Source: Paenibacillus oceani (GTDB taxonomy: Bacteria; Bacillota; Bacilli; Paenibacillales; NBRC-103111). Taken from it: a stretch of DNA of 50,550 nt. The position numbers and the translations under genes are program-made. Positions 1-7,886 of this stretch are shown here, in pieces; the stretch's first letter is position 1; each line of letters begins with the position of its first letter. The notes under the pieces are model-generated. The model worked only from the letters and a program-made list of their open reading frames with translations, was not told where the DNA came from and ran no database searches. The stretch lies in assembly GCF_014705615.1 (NCBI RefSeq), contig NZ_JACXJA010000018.1, positions 1 to 50,550 of the forward strand. Direction: 5' to 3'.

Positions 1-2
1 CC

Positions 3-119
3 AGAAGCTCCGTCCCTCCCGCGCCCAAATCGATGGGATTACGCGCCAAAGGACCGTCCAGACGCAACTACCAGATGCAGCAGACGGCACAGGCGCGGTT
101 CTATGTAATTAATCGCTGA
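3..119 (+). CDS. 3' end of an unidentified coding region (partial)
   Basis: An open frame enters from the left edge and stops at a TGA at 117-119, giving 38 residues rich in Arg, Pro and Gln. I do not recognise it. It would be convergent with the mraY-like gene. It is too short to distinguish from a chance open frame, so it is listed only as a possible gene tail. Confidence 0.22.
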   Translation, partial: RSSVPPAPKSMGLRAKGPSRRNYQMQQTAQARFYVINR

Positions 120-153
120 ATTTCTGGAACAAATTGCCGGCAAATGCGGTCGG

Positions 154-1107
154 TCAGTACATCCACTTCCATAACGCCAGACTGACGAGGCAGCATCCCC
201 ACGACACAAGGCCGAACACGGTGACGATCCGGTTTTCCGACCAGCCGTATTTCAGACTGTAATGAAAATGAATCGGCGCCATTCGGAACATGCGCAATTT
301 CGTCCGCTTATAGTACCACACCTGCAGGATGACCGACAACTGTTCGGCGAAGTAGATCAGAAACAGCAGCGGGATCAGCAGCTCGACCTTCTCGATCACC
401 GCCAGAAAGGCCAGCGAACCGCCGATGGCCAGCGAGCCGGTATCGCCCATGAACGCCTTGGCCGGATACAGGTTGTACAGAAGCAGCCCGAGCAGACAGG
501 CGATCATCGTCAGAGCGAACAGTTTCACTTCCGGGTGTTCGGAGATGACGAAGAAGAAAAAGTAAGTCGGGATCGCCACAATAATAAGCAGACCGTCCAA
601 GCCGTCCGTAAAGTTGATCGCATTGGCGGAACCGACGACGAACAGCGAGATGACCGCGAGGTATACGATCGGCGCAAGCTCCAGCTTCAGATCGCGGAAC
701 AGCGTTACGTCGCTGTTAAACAGGTCCAGTTGGGGCAGCGCCGCAAAAAGCACAAACGTAAACAGAAATTGCAGAATCAGCTTCATTTTCCCGGACGCTC
801 CGCGCGGGTCCTGATAAGCCGCTTTTTTGAAATCGTCCAGAAATCCGATAAAGCCGAACAGCAGAAACACAGCGCACAGATACAAGCTGATCGGACTCGG
901 GGCTAACACAGCGACAAGCAGCACCCCGACTAAAAAGATGAGGCCCGCCATCAGCGGCGTTCCTTTTTTCGCCTGATGATCGGCCGGCAGCTCAGCGCGG
1001 ATCGGCTGGGTGAGGCGAAGTGTCCGCAAGCCCCAGATCAGGACGGGGGTCAGCAGGGCGACAGAGGCGAAGGACAGGGCCGAGACGACCCACAGCGATA
1101 ATTCCAT
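154..1107 (-). CDS. mraY: MraY-family phospho-N-acetylmuramoyl-pentapeptide transferase paralogue
   Basis: Polytopic membrane enzyme of the MraY/WecA family, which transfers phospho-MurNAc-pentapeptide from UDP to undecaprenyl phosphate (lipid I synthesis). Visible family motifs, numbered from the chosen start, are the Asp-Asp pair in LDDFKK (about 91-92), NAINFTDGLDG (162-172), MGDTGSLAIGG (from 220) and the C-terminal MAPIHFHY segment. About ten hydrophobic segments; 317 residues fits the family. The open frame extends further upstream, but the ATG at 1107 has AAAGGAG in front and starts with a hydrophobic segment, so it is preferred. It stands alone, not in a mur/dcw cluster, suggesting a second copy. 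In canonical MraY the C-terminal motif is HHH; here the middle His is Phe. Family assignment is firm, physiological role inferred. Confidence 0.85.
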   Translation of the reverse strand: MELSLWVVSALSFASVALLTPVLIWGLRTLRLTQPIRAELPADHQAKKGTPLMAGLIFLVGVLLVAVLAPSPISLYLCAVFLLFGFIGFLDDFKKAAYQDPRGASGKMKLILQFLFTFVLFAALPQLDLFNSDVTLFRDLKLELAPIVYLAVISLFVVGSANAINFTDGLDGLLIIVAIPTYFFFFVISEHPEVKLFALTMIACLLGLLLYNLYPAKAFMGDTGSLAIGGSLAFLAVIEKVELLIPLLFLIYFAEQLSVILQVWYYKRTKLRMFRMAPIHFHYSLKYGWSENRIVTVFGLVSWGCCLVSLALWKWMY

Positions 1108-1195
1108 CGTTCGAATGGCTCCTTTCGGCCGTTTGTACAAGTATAGTTTCGGGAGACGGTGAAATATTCCTGCTTGCCGTCGCCTGCGATTGAAA

Positions 1196-1243
1196 AACAA
1201 AAAAACATCCCGGCTGAGCGGCTGGCCGGAAAGTCGGGATGTT
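1196..1243 (-). terminator. Rho-independent terminator after the nitroreductase
   Basis: On the minus strand AACATCCCG pairs with CGGGATGTT around a GC-rich loop and is followed by a run of T. It closes the nitroreductase transcript before the mraY-like gene. Confidence 0.75.
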
Positions 1244-1258
1244 GGTCATGATTCGGTT

Positions 1259-1906
1259 TTACTGAACGATAGTCAAAATTTCATCGACTTCTTTGCGGGG
1301 GAGCCGTCCCGGATGATCGGACGGGTGGCCGAGCGCGATCACCATGTTGATCTGCTTCGACTCGTCGATGCCAAGATAGTCGCGGAGGCGGTGCTGGGCG
1401 AGCAGCACGGGACCGGTCATCGGGCAAGTCGCGAGCCCTTTGGCATGCGCGGCGAGCATCAGATTTTGCGCAGCCAGGCAGCTGCTCTTGATGCCTTCCT
1501 CGGCCCACACGGCGTCCTCAACGAGTGCGATCGGGTCGAAGATTTTCTCGCGGAATTTCGAGTTGTATGGCGTAGCCAGCAGCACGAGCAGCACCGGAGC
1601 GTCAGAGAAGGCCGTCGCATACGGACCGAACGAGCGGGTCAGCAGTCTCGCTTCCCGGCCAAGCCCTCTTTGTTCCGCCTCCGCAGCGCGGTTATTCAGC
1701 TCGTCCCAAGTCATCTGCTCGATTTCTTTAATTTTGTCCCGGTTCATAATCGCCACAAATTCCCACGTTTGCGAGTTGGTATCGCTTGGCGCGTAACGGG
1801 CGCAGTCGATCAATTCTTTGATATCCTCGACGCTGACGTCGCGGTCGGTAAACTTCCGGACGCTGCGCCGGTCGAGTACGATTTGTTTGAAAGCCTCATA
1901 ATTCAT
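1259..1906 (-). CDS. Nitroreductase family protein
   Basis: FMN-dependent NAD(P)H oxidoreductase of the nitroreductase superfamily; 215 residues is the usual size. The N-terminal RRSVRKFTDRDV segment is the typical Arg-rich FMN-phosphate-binding start, followed by the APSDTNSQTWEF segment. The C-terminal part holds the AAQNLMLAAHAKGLATCPM helix and IALGHPSD, as in the family. ATG start with AAAGGCGG upstream. It has its own promoter (1990-2018) and terminator, so it is monocistronic. The physiological substrate cannot be read from sequence; nitro-aromatics and quinones are typical in vitro substrates of the family. Confidence 0.88.
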   Translation of the reverse strand: MNYEAFKQIVLDRRSVRKFTDRDVSVEDIKELIDCARYAPSDTNSQTWEFVAIMNRDKIKEIEQMTWDELNNRAAEAEQRGLGREARLLTRSFGPYATAFSDAPVLLVLLATPYNSKFREKIFDPIALVEDAVWAEEGIKSSCLAAQNLMLAAHAKGLATCPMTGPVLLAQHRLRDYLGIDESKQINMVIALGHPSDHPGRLPRKEVDEILTIVQ

Positions 1907-1989
1907 AGGTTCGTTCCGCCTTTGCCTAAGTTCGAATGGAGAAGCACGGCAAGGTCATAGCGTTAAGACCAGGTGCTAATTCTTCTCTC

Positions 1990-2018
1990 ATTATAGCGGA
2001 TCAACCCGACCGTGTCAC
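1990..2018 (-). promoter_or_regulatory. SigA-type promoter of the nitroreductase gene
   Basis: On the minus strand GTGACA is followed after 17 bp by TATAAT, about 85 bp before the nitroreductase ATG. The -35 box overlaps the stop codon region of the upstream ABC permease gene. Confidence 0.65.
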
Positions 2019-2788
2019 CCCGCTACGTCCCGTTTGCTGAAGATGTACCAGGACAGCGCGAGAAACACGATGTAATAGATGAGCAGCATCGTGACGGAAA
2101 AGCCGAGCGTCATCCCTTCAATCGGAGGCTCCCGACCCCCGAAGTACAGCCCCAGATTGGTATTGGCGAACAAAATGTATTTCGCCCACCCGTACTTCAG
2201 GCCGATCAGGATCGCCATGACGGAGCTCGAGGCGAACATGATTACGAAGGCGAGCGAAATCGCCAGCGCGCTGGAGCGGAACACCGTCGAGATCATAAAG
2301 GCGAACGTGACGTTCACCGTCAGCTCGATGAGCTGGAACCCGTAGTCGCGCAAAATATCGCCGAACACAATCGGGTTCTCGGAGGAAGCCGTGCCGAACA
2401 GCAGAACGCCAATGAGAAACGAGCAAACGAACAGCAGCGCGACAAGCGCCAGCATGAAAAGCAGCACCGCGATGTACTTGGACAGCAGCACCTTGGACCG
2501 GCTGACCGGGCGGATCAGCAGCAGCTTGATCGTCCCCCAGGTGAATTCCCCGGCTACGATATCCGACGCGATCACGACTGAAAAGATGAACACGAGGAAC
2601 ATCATCGAACTGGCGTTGCTCATAAAGAGAACCGCATCGACGCCGCTCCCCCCGTAGTTCCGCATCATAATGCCGAACGTGAGCACAGCCGCCAGCAGCA
2701 GAGCGGCCATAATCCAGGTCCGGGGACGGCGGTATATTTTCATATTCTCATTTTGAATGAGGTTCAGCAGGTTAGACAATTTGGCCAC
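2015..2788 (-). CDS. ABC-2 type transporter permease
   Basis: Membrane subunit of an ABC exporter: a hydrophobic segment near residues 27-44, then five further clusters. The segment between the first and second clusters and the VAGEFTWGTIKLLLIRPVSRSKVLLSKYI stretch are typical of ABC-2 permeases (NatB/BcrB-like). The start is uncertain: GTG at 2788 overlaps the end of the ATPase gene by 17 bp but has GAGG almost touching it, while TTG at 2779 has better spacing. Overlap with the ATPase gene indicates translational coupling. It is the last gene of the tetR-ATPase-permease operon. Substrate unknown; regulator type and adjacent MMPL pump suggest a lipophilic or toxic compound. Confidence 0.85.
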   Translation of the reverse strand: MAKLSNLLNLIQNENMKIYRRPRTWIMAALLLAAVLTFGIMMRNYGGSGVDAVLFMSNASSMMFLVFIFSVVIASDIVAGEFTWGTIKLLLIRPVSRSKVLLSKYIAVLLFMLALVALLFVCSFLIGVLLFGTASSENPIVFGDILRDYGFQLIELTVNVTFAFMISTVFRSSALAISLAFVIMFASSSVMAILIGLKYGWAKYILFANTNLGLYFGGREPPIEGMTLGFSVTMLLIYYIVFLALSWYIFSKRDVAG

Positions 2789-3701
2789 CTCGCGTCATTT
2801 CGAGGAATTGATCCTCGAGAGTTTTGGAAGCCGCTTTAACGCCGAATACGCGGACGTCCGCCTCGACCAGCCTGCGGACCAGTCCAGGGATGTCGTCGTA
2901 AGGAAGCGCGGCGGTAAACCCATCCCGGGTGGCGATCGCGGGTCCGTCCTGGAGCATCCCGGACGCCACCTTGGCCGCGAGCTCGGCCGGCTCGGCCGTG
3001 AATGTCACTTGCACCGGGCCTTCGGACGCGGCCACCATGTCGCGGATCGGCCTGACGTCTACGAGCTTGCCGTTTTGGATCACCGCGACCCGGTCGCACA
3101 TCAGCTCCATCTCGGAGAGCAGATGGCTGGAGACGATGACCGAGGTGCCTTCGGCCTTGGCAAGCTGCCGCAAATAGTCGCGAAGCTCGCGGATGCCTTC
3201 GGGATCGAGGCCGTTCGTCGGCTCGTCCAGTATGAGAACGTCCGGCTTGTGCAGAATCGCCTGGGCAACCCCGAGTCGCTGCCGCATGCCGAGCGAATAC
3301 GTTTTCACCTTGTCGTCGATCCGGTTCTCGAGCTTGACGAGCGCGACGACTTCATCGATCCGTTCACGGGTAATGCCCGGGATCATGCGGGCGAAATGCA
3401 CAAGATTTTGGTAGCCGCTCAAAAACTTGTACAGCTCCGGATTTTCCACGATCGCCCCGACGTGACGCATCGCGCGCTCGAACTGCTTGTTGACGCTAAT
3501 GCCGTTGACGAGCACTTCGCCTTCCGTCATCGAGATCAGCCCGACCATCATGCGGATCGTCGTCGTTTTGCCCGCTCCGTTCGGGCCGAGAAAGCCGAAT
3601 ACCTCTCCCCTGGGCACTTCGAACGAAAGCCGGTCGACGATCGTTTTGCCGCCGATTTTTTTCGTAACGTTGCGCAACTGCACAACCGGTTGTTGCGACA
3701 T
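2772..3701 (-). CDS. ABC transporter ATP-binding protein
   Basis: Cytoplasmic ATPase that powers the overlapping permease. Walker A GPNGAGKTT, signature YSLGMRQRLG, and Walker B with catalytic Glu in LILDEPTNGLDPEG are all intact, followed by the switch His in SSHLLSEME. The roughly 80-residue C-terminal extension with VRPIRDMV and a small beta domain is common in BcrA/NatA-type exporters. 309 residues. ATG start with AGGAGGATAACTT upstream (minus strand). It lies 32 bp downstream of the TetR gene in the same direction, so regulator and exporter are probably one transcript. Confidence 0.92.
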   Translation of the reverse strand: MSQQPVVQLRNVTKKIGGKTIVDRLSFEVPRGEVFGFLGPNGAGKTTTIRMMVGLISMTEGEVLVNGISVNKQFERAMRHVGAIVENPELYKFLSGYQNLVHFARMIPGITRERIDEVVALVKLENRIDDKVKTYSLGMRQRLGVAQAILHKPDVLILDEPTNGLDPEGIRELRDYLRQLAKAEGTSVIVSSHLLSEMELMCDRVAVIQNGKLVDVRPIRDMVAASEGPVQVTFTAEPAELAAKVASGMLQDGPAIATRDGFTAALPYDDIPGLVRRLVEADVRVFGVKAASKTLEDQFLEMTRGGQIV

Positions 3702-3733
3702 AAGTTATCCTCCTAAACAAAAGCTTGTCCAAA

Positions 3734-4375
3734 TCATACCATACGCCCCGCCCCTGTCCAAAACAAGTCGACGATCCCCTCCGCAGTAAGGTCCGGGAAC
3801 GCGGCCTGCCTGGCGCCGGACCGTTCGCCTCCGGAAGCGTCTCCTCGTGCGCCGAGCATCATAAGCGCCGAGAAGGCATAGGCGTATAAAAGCGGATCGC
3901 CCTCGCGGACTTCGCCTTGCTTCATCTCTTTGCGGAACGCTGCGGCCAGCACTTCGTGAATCGATCGTTCGGCTTCCCGGATTCCTTCCGTCTGTTCGCG
4001 CGTTAAGGCCGGACCGGCTTCCCGCATCAGACTTTCGAAATCGATATGCGCGTGCTGCATATAAGCCTCGGCAACCGATGCGAGCCGCTCCCGGAAAGTG
4101 CCGGGGGCGTCCAGCAGCGCGCTTGTCCGGCTGCCGATGTACGACATCATATGAATTACCGAAGCAGCGAACAATTCCGCTTTATTATGGAAATAATAGT
4201 AAACGGAAGCTTTCGTAACCCCGGCGGCTGCGGCAATTTGCTCCAGAGAGACGCTGTCGTAGCCGAATTCCATAAATAAAGCGGACGCGGTGCGCAGCAC
4301 GGTAGGTTTTACGGTAGACGGGATGCCGGTTTTGGGACGCCCCGGTTTGCGTTTGTCGGATCGTGATGTTTTCAC
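3734..4375 (-). CDS. TetR/AcrR family transcriptional regulator
   Basis: Helix-turn-helix repressor: after a basic N-terminus (SDKRKPGRPKTG) comes the classic TetR HTH (ALFMEFGYDSVSLEQIAAAAGVTKASVYYYFHNKAELF), then an all-helical ligand-binding domain ending near residue 213. I take the GTG at 4375 because GAGAGGAG lies 6 bases ahead; the open frame runs 11 codons further. It is first in an operon with the ABC exporter and divergent from the MMPL pump, so it likely represses both and itself. Candidate operators lie in the 154-bp divergent gap. Confidence 0.9.
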   Translation of the reverse strand: MKTSRSDKRKPGRPKTGIPSTVKPTVLRTASALFMEFGYDSVSLEQIAAAAGVTKASVYYYFHNKAELFAASVIHMMSYIGSRTSALLDAPGTFRERLASVAEAYMQHAHIDFESLMREAGPALTREQTEGIREAERSIHEVLAAAFRKEMKQGEVREGDPLLYAYAFSALMMLGARGDASGGERSGARQAAFPDLTAEGIVDLFWTGAGRMV

Positions 4376-4391
4376 AGCGGATCTCCTCTCA

Positions 4392-4466
4392 TGTATAAGT
4401 ATATCCAATTTTTTTGTATAACTATTGTCAAATAGACCATGCGGTATATATAATTAACTTATACAA
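4392..4466. promoter_or_regulatory. Divergent TetR/MMPL control region with three operator half-sites
   Basis: The sequence TGTATAAGT occurs at 4392-4400, a near copy TTGTATAACT at 4414-4423, and the inverted copy ACTTATACAA at 4457-4466. The last two flank a plus-strand promoter, TTGTCA (4425-4430), 18 bp, TATAAT (4449-4454). The complementary strand reads TTGACA at the same -35 place, so both directions may share it. Site placement on both sides of the MMPL promoter fits TetR repression; this is inference. Confidence 0.6.
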
Positions 4467-4529
4467 CATTACTGTAGCCGAAGACGGCCGGGATGTCGAG
4501 AATCATAAAGCAGTCCAAGGAGGAGCACG

Positions 4530-6761
4530 ATGAACAATTTTGCGAATAAGTATGGAAACGGCGTAACCGGACCGAGGGGGAGATGGATCACCTTAATCGT
4601 CTGGATCGTCTTGACGGCGTCGCTAAGCATGCTGTGGCCGACGGTCAATTCTCAAGAGAACAACAGCGCGGCCAATCTGCCCGCATCGTATCCTTCCGTT
4701 CAGGCGGACGAAGTGGCCAAGCGGGAGTTTCCGAACGCGGAAGGTCTACCGGCGCTTATTGTCTGGCACCGGGAGACGGGACTGACCGACGACGACTTGA
4801 AGGCGGTGCAGAAGTTCGCCGAGACGTTTACCGCCAAGCCGCTGCCTGAGCAGACCGCGCTGCCGCCGTATCATCAGATGCCGCTGCCCGCTCTGAAGAG
4901 TCAGCTGTCCGAGAACAAGAAGACGCTCGTTACGCCGATTGTGTTTGCAAACGGTGCCGAGACCGATGTGCTTAACGAGAACTTCGATGCCCTTCGCGAA
5001 CAGGTAAAAAGCCAGACGGGAGCGGATCCTTTCGCCGAGAAGCTGGCTTCGGACCGGTTGATCGTCAGAGTGTCCGGACCGGCCGGCATATCGGTCGACG
5101 CTGTCGGATTATTCAAAAGCGCCGACGTGTCGCTTCTGATCGCCACCGTCCTGCTCGTCCTTGTTCTGCTGCTGCTCATTTACCGGTCCCCGATCCTCGC
5201 TTTTATCCCGCTGATCGGAGTAGGTTTCGCCTATGGAGTGACGAGTCCGATACTCGGCTATATGGCGAAGATAGGCTGGATCGAGGTGGACGGTCAGGCG
5301 ATCTCGATTATGACCGTTCTTCTGTTCGGGGCCGGTACGGACTATTGCTTGTTCCTGGTGGCGCGTTTCCGTCAACTGCTGACGGTCGAACCGAACAAGT
5401 GGACCGCCTTGAAGCAGGCGATATCCGGCTCCTCCGGCGCGATTGCGATGAGCGGCTTCACCGTCGTTCTGGCGCTGGCCGCCCTGCTGCTGGCGGATTA
5501 CGGGGCGGTCAAACGGTTTGCCGTTCCGTTCAGCCTCTCGATATTCATCATGGCGATCGCGAGCCTGACGCTTGTGCCGGCCCTGTTAGCCGTACTCGGT
5601 CGCGCTTCGTTTTACCCGTTCGTTCCCCGGACGCCGGACATGATCCGGGAGCGCGCGGAGAAGAAAGGAGTTCCCGTACCGCAGATCCGCAGCCGGAAGA
5701 CGATCGGAGCGCGGTTCGCCTCGCTCGTCGTCCGCAAGCCTTGGACGGTCATTGTCGTCACCGTGGCTTTCTTAGCCGGATCGGCTTCTTTCGTGCCGGG
5801 TATTACGTATACGTACGACCTGCTGTCATCGTTTCCTAAAGATATGCAGTCCCGGGAAGGGTTTACACTGATCGGACAGTCTTTCTCCGAGGGCAGTCTG
5901 GCACCTGTGAAGCTGATGGCCGATACGGAAGGCAAGGCGGTCGACTTGCAGGCGGTTATGCAAAAGCTCGAATATGTAGATACGGTCTCGGCTCCGCAGA
6001 AGGGTGCCATAAATCCGAACATCGTCTCCGTGAACGTCGAGCTGCACGCAAATCCTTATGATAATGAAGCTATGAAGTTAATTCCCGAGCTGCGCGCAGC
6101 GGCCGAATCGGCGCTTCAAGCTGCCGGCGTCGCCGCTCCCGCAGATCGGGTCTGGGTCGCAGGCCAGACGGCGACGCAGCACGATACGAAGCAAGCCGGC
6201 GTCCGCGACGAACGGGTTATCATACCGGTCGTTATCGTGCTGATCGCCCTGCTCCTGCTCGCTTACTTGCGCTCCTTTGTGGCGATGCTTTATCTGATCG
6301 CAACCGTAGTCCTGTCGTTCGGTTCCGCACTTGGGCTCGGCTGGCTCGTGCTCCATTACGTGATGGGGGCCGATGCGATCGCCGGCGCGATTCCGCTGTA
6401 CGCCTTCGTCTTCCTTGTCGCCCTGGGCGAAGACTACAACATCTTTATGATATCGAGCATATGGAAAAAACGGAAGCAGATGCCGCTTAAGGAGGCGATC
6501 CGGGAGGGGGTCACCGAGACGGGAGGGGTCATTACTTCCGCGGGATTGATTCTGGCGGGAACGTTCGCCGTATTAGCTACGCTGCCGATCCAGGTGCTGC
6601 TTCAGTTCGGATTGATTACGGCGATCGGAGTACTGCTGGATACTTTTATCGTCCGCCCGTTCCTCGTGCCGGCGATTACTACCGTACTGGGACGCGCCGC
6701 CTTCTGGCCGGGCAAAACGTATGACGTTGAGGAAGCCCGGCTTAAGGGCGAATCGGTGTAA
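4530..6761 (+). CDS. MMPL/RND family efflux transporter
   Basis: Large inner-membrane pump of 743 residues with the duplicated RND-like layout: one membrane segment, an extracytoplasmic loop of about 165 residues, a block of five to six segments, then the same again. The proton-relay type motifs GAGTDYCLFL (about residue 267) and GEDYNIFMI (about 632) mark the two halves. ATG with AAGGAGG upstream. It is divergent from a TetR gene and carries a TetR-like operator region, the usual arrangement of inducible YdfJ/YdgH-type pumps. Substrate unknown; lipids, siderophores or drugs are exported by family members. Confidence 0.93.
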   Translation: MNNFANKYGNGVTGPRGRWITLIVWIVLTASLSMLWPTVNSQENNSAANLPASYPSVQADEVAKREFPNAEGLPALIVWHRETGLTDDDLKAVQKFAETFTAKPLPEQTALPPYHQMPLPALKSQLSENKKTLVTPIVFANGAETDVLNENFDALREQVKSQTGADPFAEKLASDRLIVRVSGPAGISVDAVGLFKSADVSLLIATVLLVLVLLLLIYRSPILAFIPLIGVGFAYGVTSPILGYMAKIGWIEVDGQAISIMTVLLFGAGTDYCLFLVARFRQLLTVEPNKWTALKQAISGSSGAIAMSGFTVVLALAALLLADYGAVKRFAVPFSLSIFIMAIASLTLVPALLAVLGRASFYPFVPRTPDMIRERAEKKGVPVPQIRSRKTIGARFASLVVRKPWTVIVVTVAFLAGSASFVPGITYTYDLLSSFPKDMQSREGFTLIGQSFSEGSLAPVKLMADTEGKAVDLQAVMQKLEYVDTVSAPQKGAINPNIVSVNVELHANPYDNEAMKLIPELRAAAESALQAAGVAAPADRVWVAGQTATQHDTKQAGVRDERVIIPVVIVLIALLLLAYLRSFVAMLYLIATVVLSFGSALGLGWLVLHYVMGADAIAGAIPLYAFVFLVALGEDYNIFMISSIWKKRKQMPLKEAIREGVTETGGVITSAGLILAGTFAVLATLPIQVLLQFGLITAIGVLLDTFIVRPFLVPAITTVLGRAAFWPGKTYDVEEARLKGESV

Positions 6762-6779
6762 GCCGTGACCTGCAATACA

Positions 6780-6830
6780 CGATTTCACCAAAAAAAGACA
6801 CCCCGGAGGTGTCTTTTTTTGGTGAAATCG
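6780..6830. terminator. Long perfect-stem bidirectional terminator
   Basis: Two 23-base arms (6780-6802 and 6808-6830) are perfectly complementary around the 5-base loop CCGGA. The arms contain A7 and T7 tracts, so the hairpin can end transcription in either direction. It follows the MMPL gene by 18 bp. Confidence 0.9.
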
Positions 6831-6994
6831 CGTTTCCGCCGTAGAATCGTACAGAAGAAAATAGATTTGTTACTGGAGGCGGATCGGGTGGGGAAGTAAA
6901 ATGAATCCAAATGGGTTTGATAGGCTGGCGGCTTGTCTGTATCGATGGAAGAGAAGCCGGAAATGGCCGTTATCGAACAAGGAGGGCTTGGAGG

Positions 6995-7771
6995 ATGAGA
7001 GAGGAAACACGTTATGCCGCTGCGGCGGAGGCGGTAAACGCGGCTGGGGGGCTGATCTCGTTTTGGGATTTTCAGGAGCAGGCTGGCGAGCGGCGCAAAG
7101 CCAAGGGGCCGTATCCGTATGAGTTGACCGAAGGCGGCGGAGCCGTCGAACGGACGGACGATGGCATATTCGGCCCTTACTCGGCCGATCTGAAGTTCGG
7201 AGATTGGTTCCGTCTGCCGCGGGCGGACTGTCCCGCGCTCGACATTCACGGCCCCGATGCGAAGCTGACTGTCGCGGCCTGGATCAACTGGGCGGATATC
7301 GAGAGCAAGGGCTGTCAAGCCGTCGCCGGCATATGGGACGAATCGAGGCGGAAGCGCCAGTATTGCTTGTTTCTCGATCTGCGGATCTGGGAGAGCCGCA
7401 GTCAGGCGTGCGGTCACGTCTCCTCGGTAGGCGGACCGACGCCCGGGTACAAGTATTGCATGACAAGTGCGATCGGACAAACGCCGCTCTCCAAGGCGGA
7501 GTGGCACTTCGTCGTCTTTACGTATGACGGCCGGCTGGCCAAAGTGTATGTGGACGGCGTGCTGGACGAAAGAGAAACGTACAACCCGTACGACTACCCC
7601 GAAGGGTTGTACGACGGCGGGCCGGACGGCGCGGACTTTACGGTCGGCGCGGTGGACCGTTCCGGCGAGATCGGCAACTTCTATACCGGTCTGCTGGGCG
7701 GACTGGCCGTGTATAACCGGGCTTTGTCCGCAGGGGAAGTTGCCGACTTGCACAATCGTACGATGAAATAA
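6995..7771 (+). CDS. LamG-like (concanavalin A-fold) domain protein
   Basis: 258 residues that are almost entirely one LamG/Laminin_G_3 jelly-roll: GGLISFWDFQEQAGERR, then AKLTVAAWINWAD, KAEWHFVVFTYDGRLAKVYVDGVLDE, and the terminal GLLGGLAVYNRALSAGEVADLHN. Those last strands are diagnostic of the fold. No signal peptide or membrane segment is visible, so it seems cytoplasmic, unlike most LamG proteins. ATG at 6995 has AAGGAGG 9 bases ahead and is preferred over an upstream in-frame ATG at 6911. The family binds carbohydrate or is fused to glycosidases; here no enzyme domain is attached, so function is unknown. Confidence 0.8.
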   Translation: MREETRYAAAAEAVNAAGGLISFWDFQEQAGERRKAKGPYPYELTEGGGAVERTDDGIFGPYSADLKFGDWFRLPRADCPALDIHGPDAKLTVAAWINWADIESKGCQAVAGIWDESRRKRQYCLFLDLRIWESRSQACGHVSSVGGPTPGYKYCMTSAIGQTPLSKAEWHFVVFTYDGRLAKVYVDGVLDERETYNPYDYPEGLYDGGPDGADFTVGAVDRSGEIGNFYTGLLGGLAVYNRALSAGEVADLHNRTMK

Positions 7772-7819
7772 GCGGAACCGGCTTCCCGCGGGGCTTGTGC
7801 CGCCCGGCGAATAATATAA

Positions 7820-7856
7820 CGGCTCATCGCTTCTTCAGTTGAAGGAGGATGAGCCG
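7820..7856. terminator. Hairpin between convergent genes, probable terminator
   Basis: CGGCTCATC pairs with GATGAGCCG around a 19-base loop with a smaller inner stem. On the minus strand it is followed by a T-rich TTATATTATT, so it more probably ends the adaptor operon transcript. No strong T run on the plus strand. Confidence 0.45.
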
Positions 7857-7886
7857 TCCGGCGGTTATAGGGATAATCGATATGAA

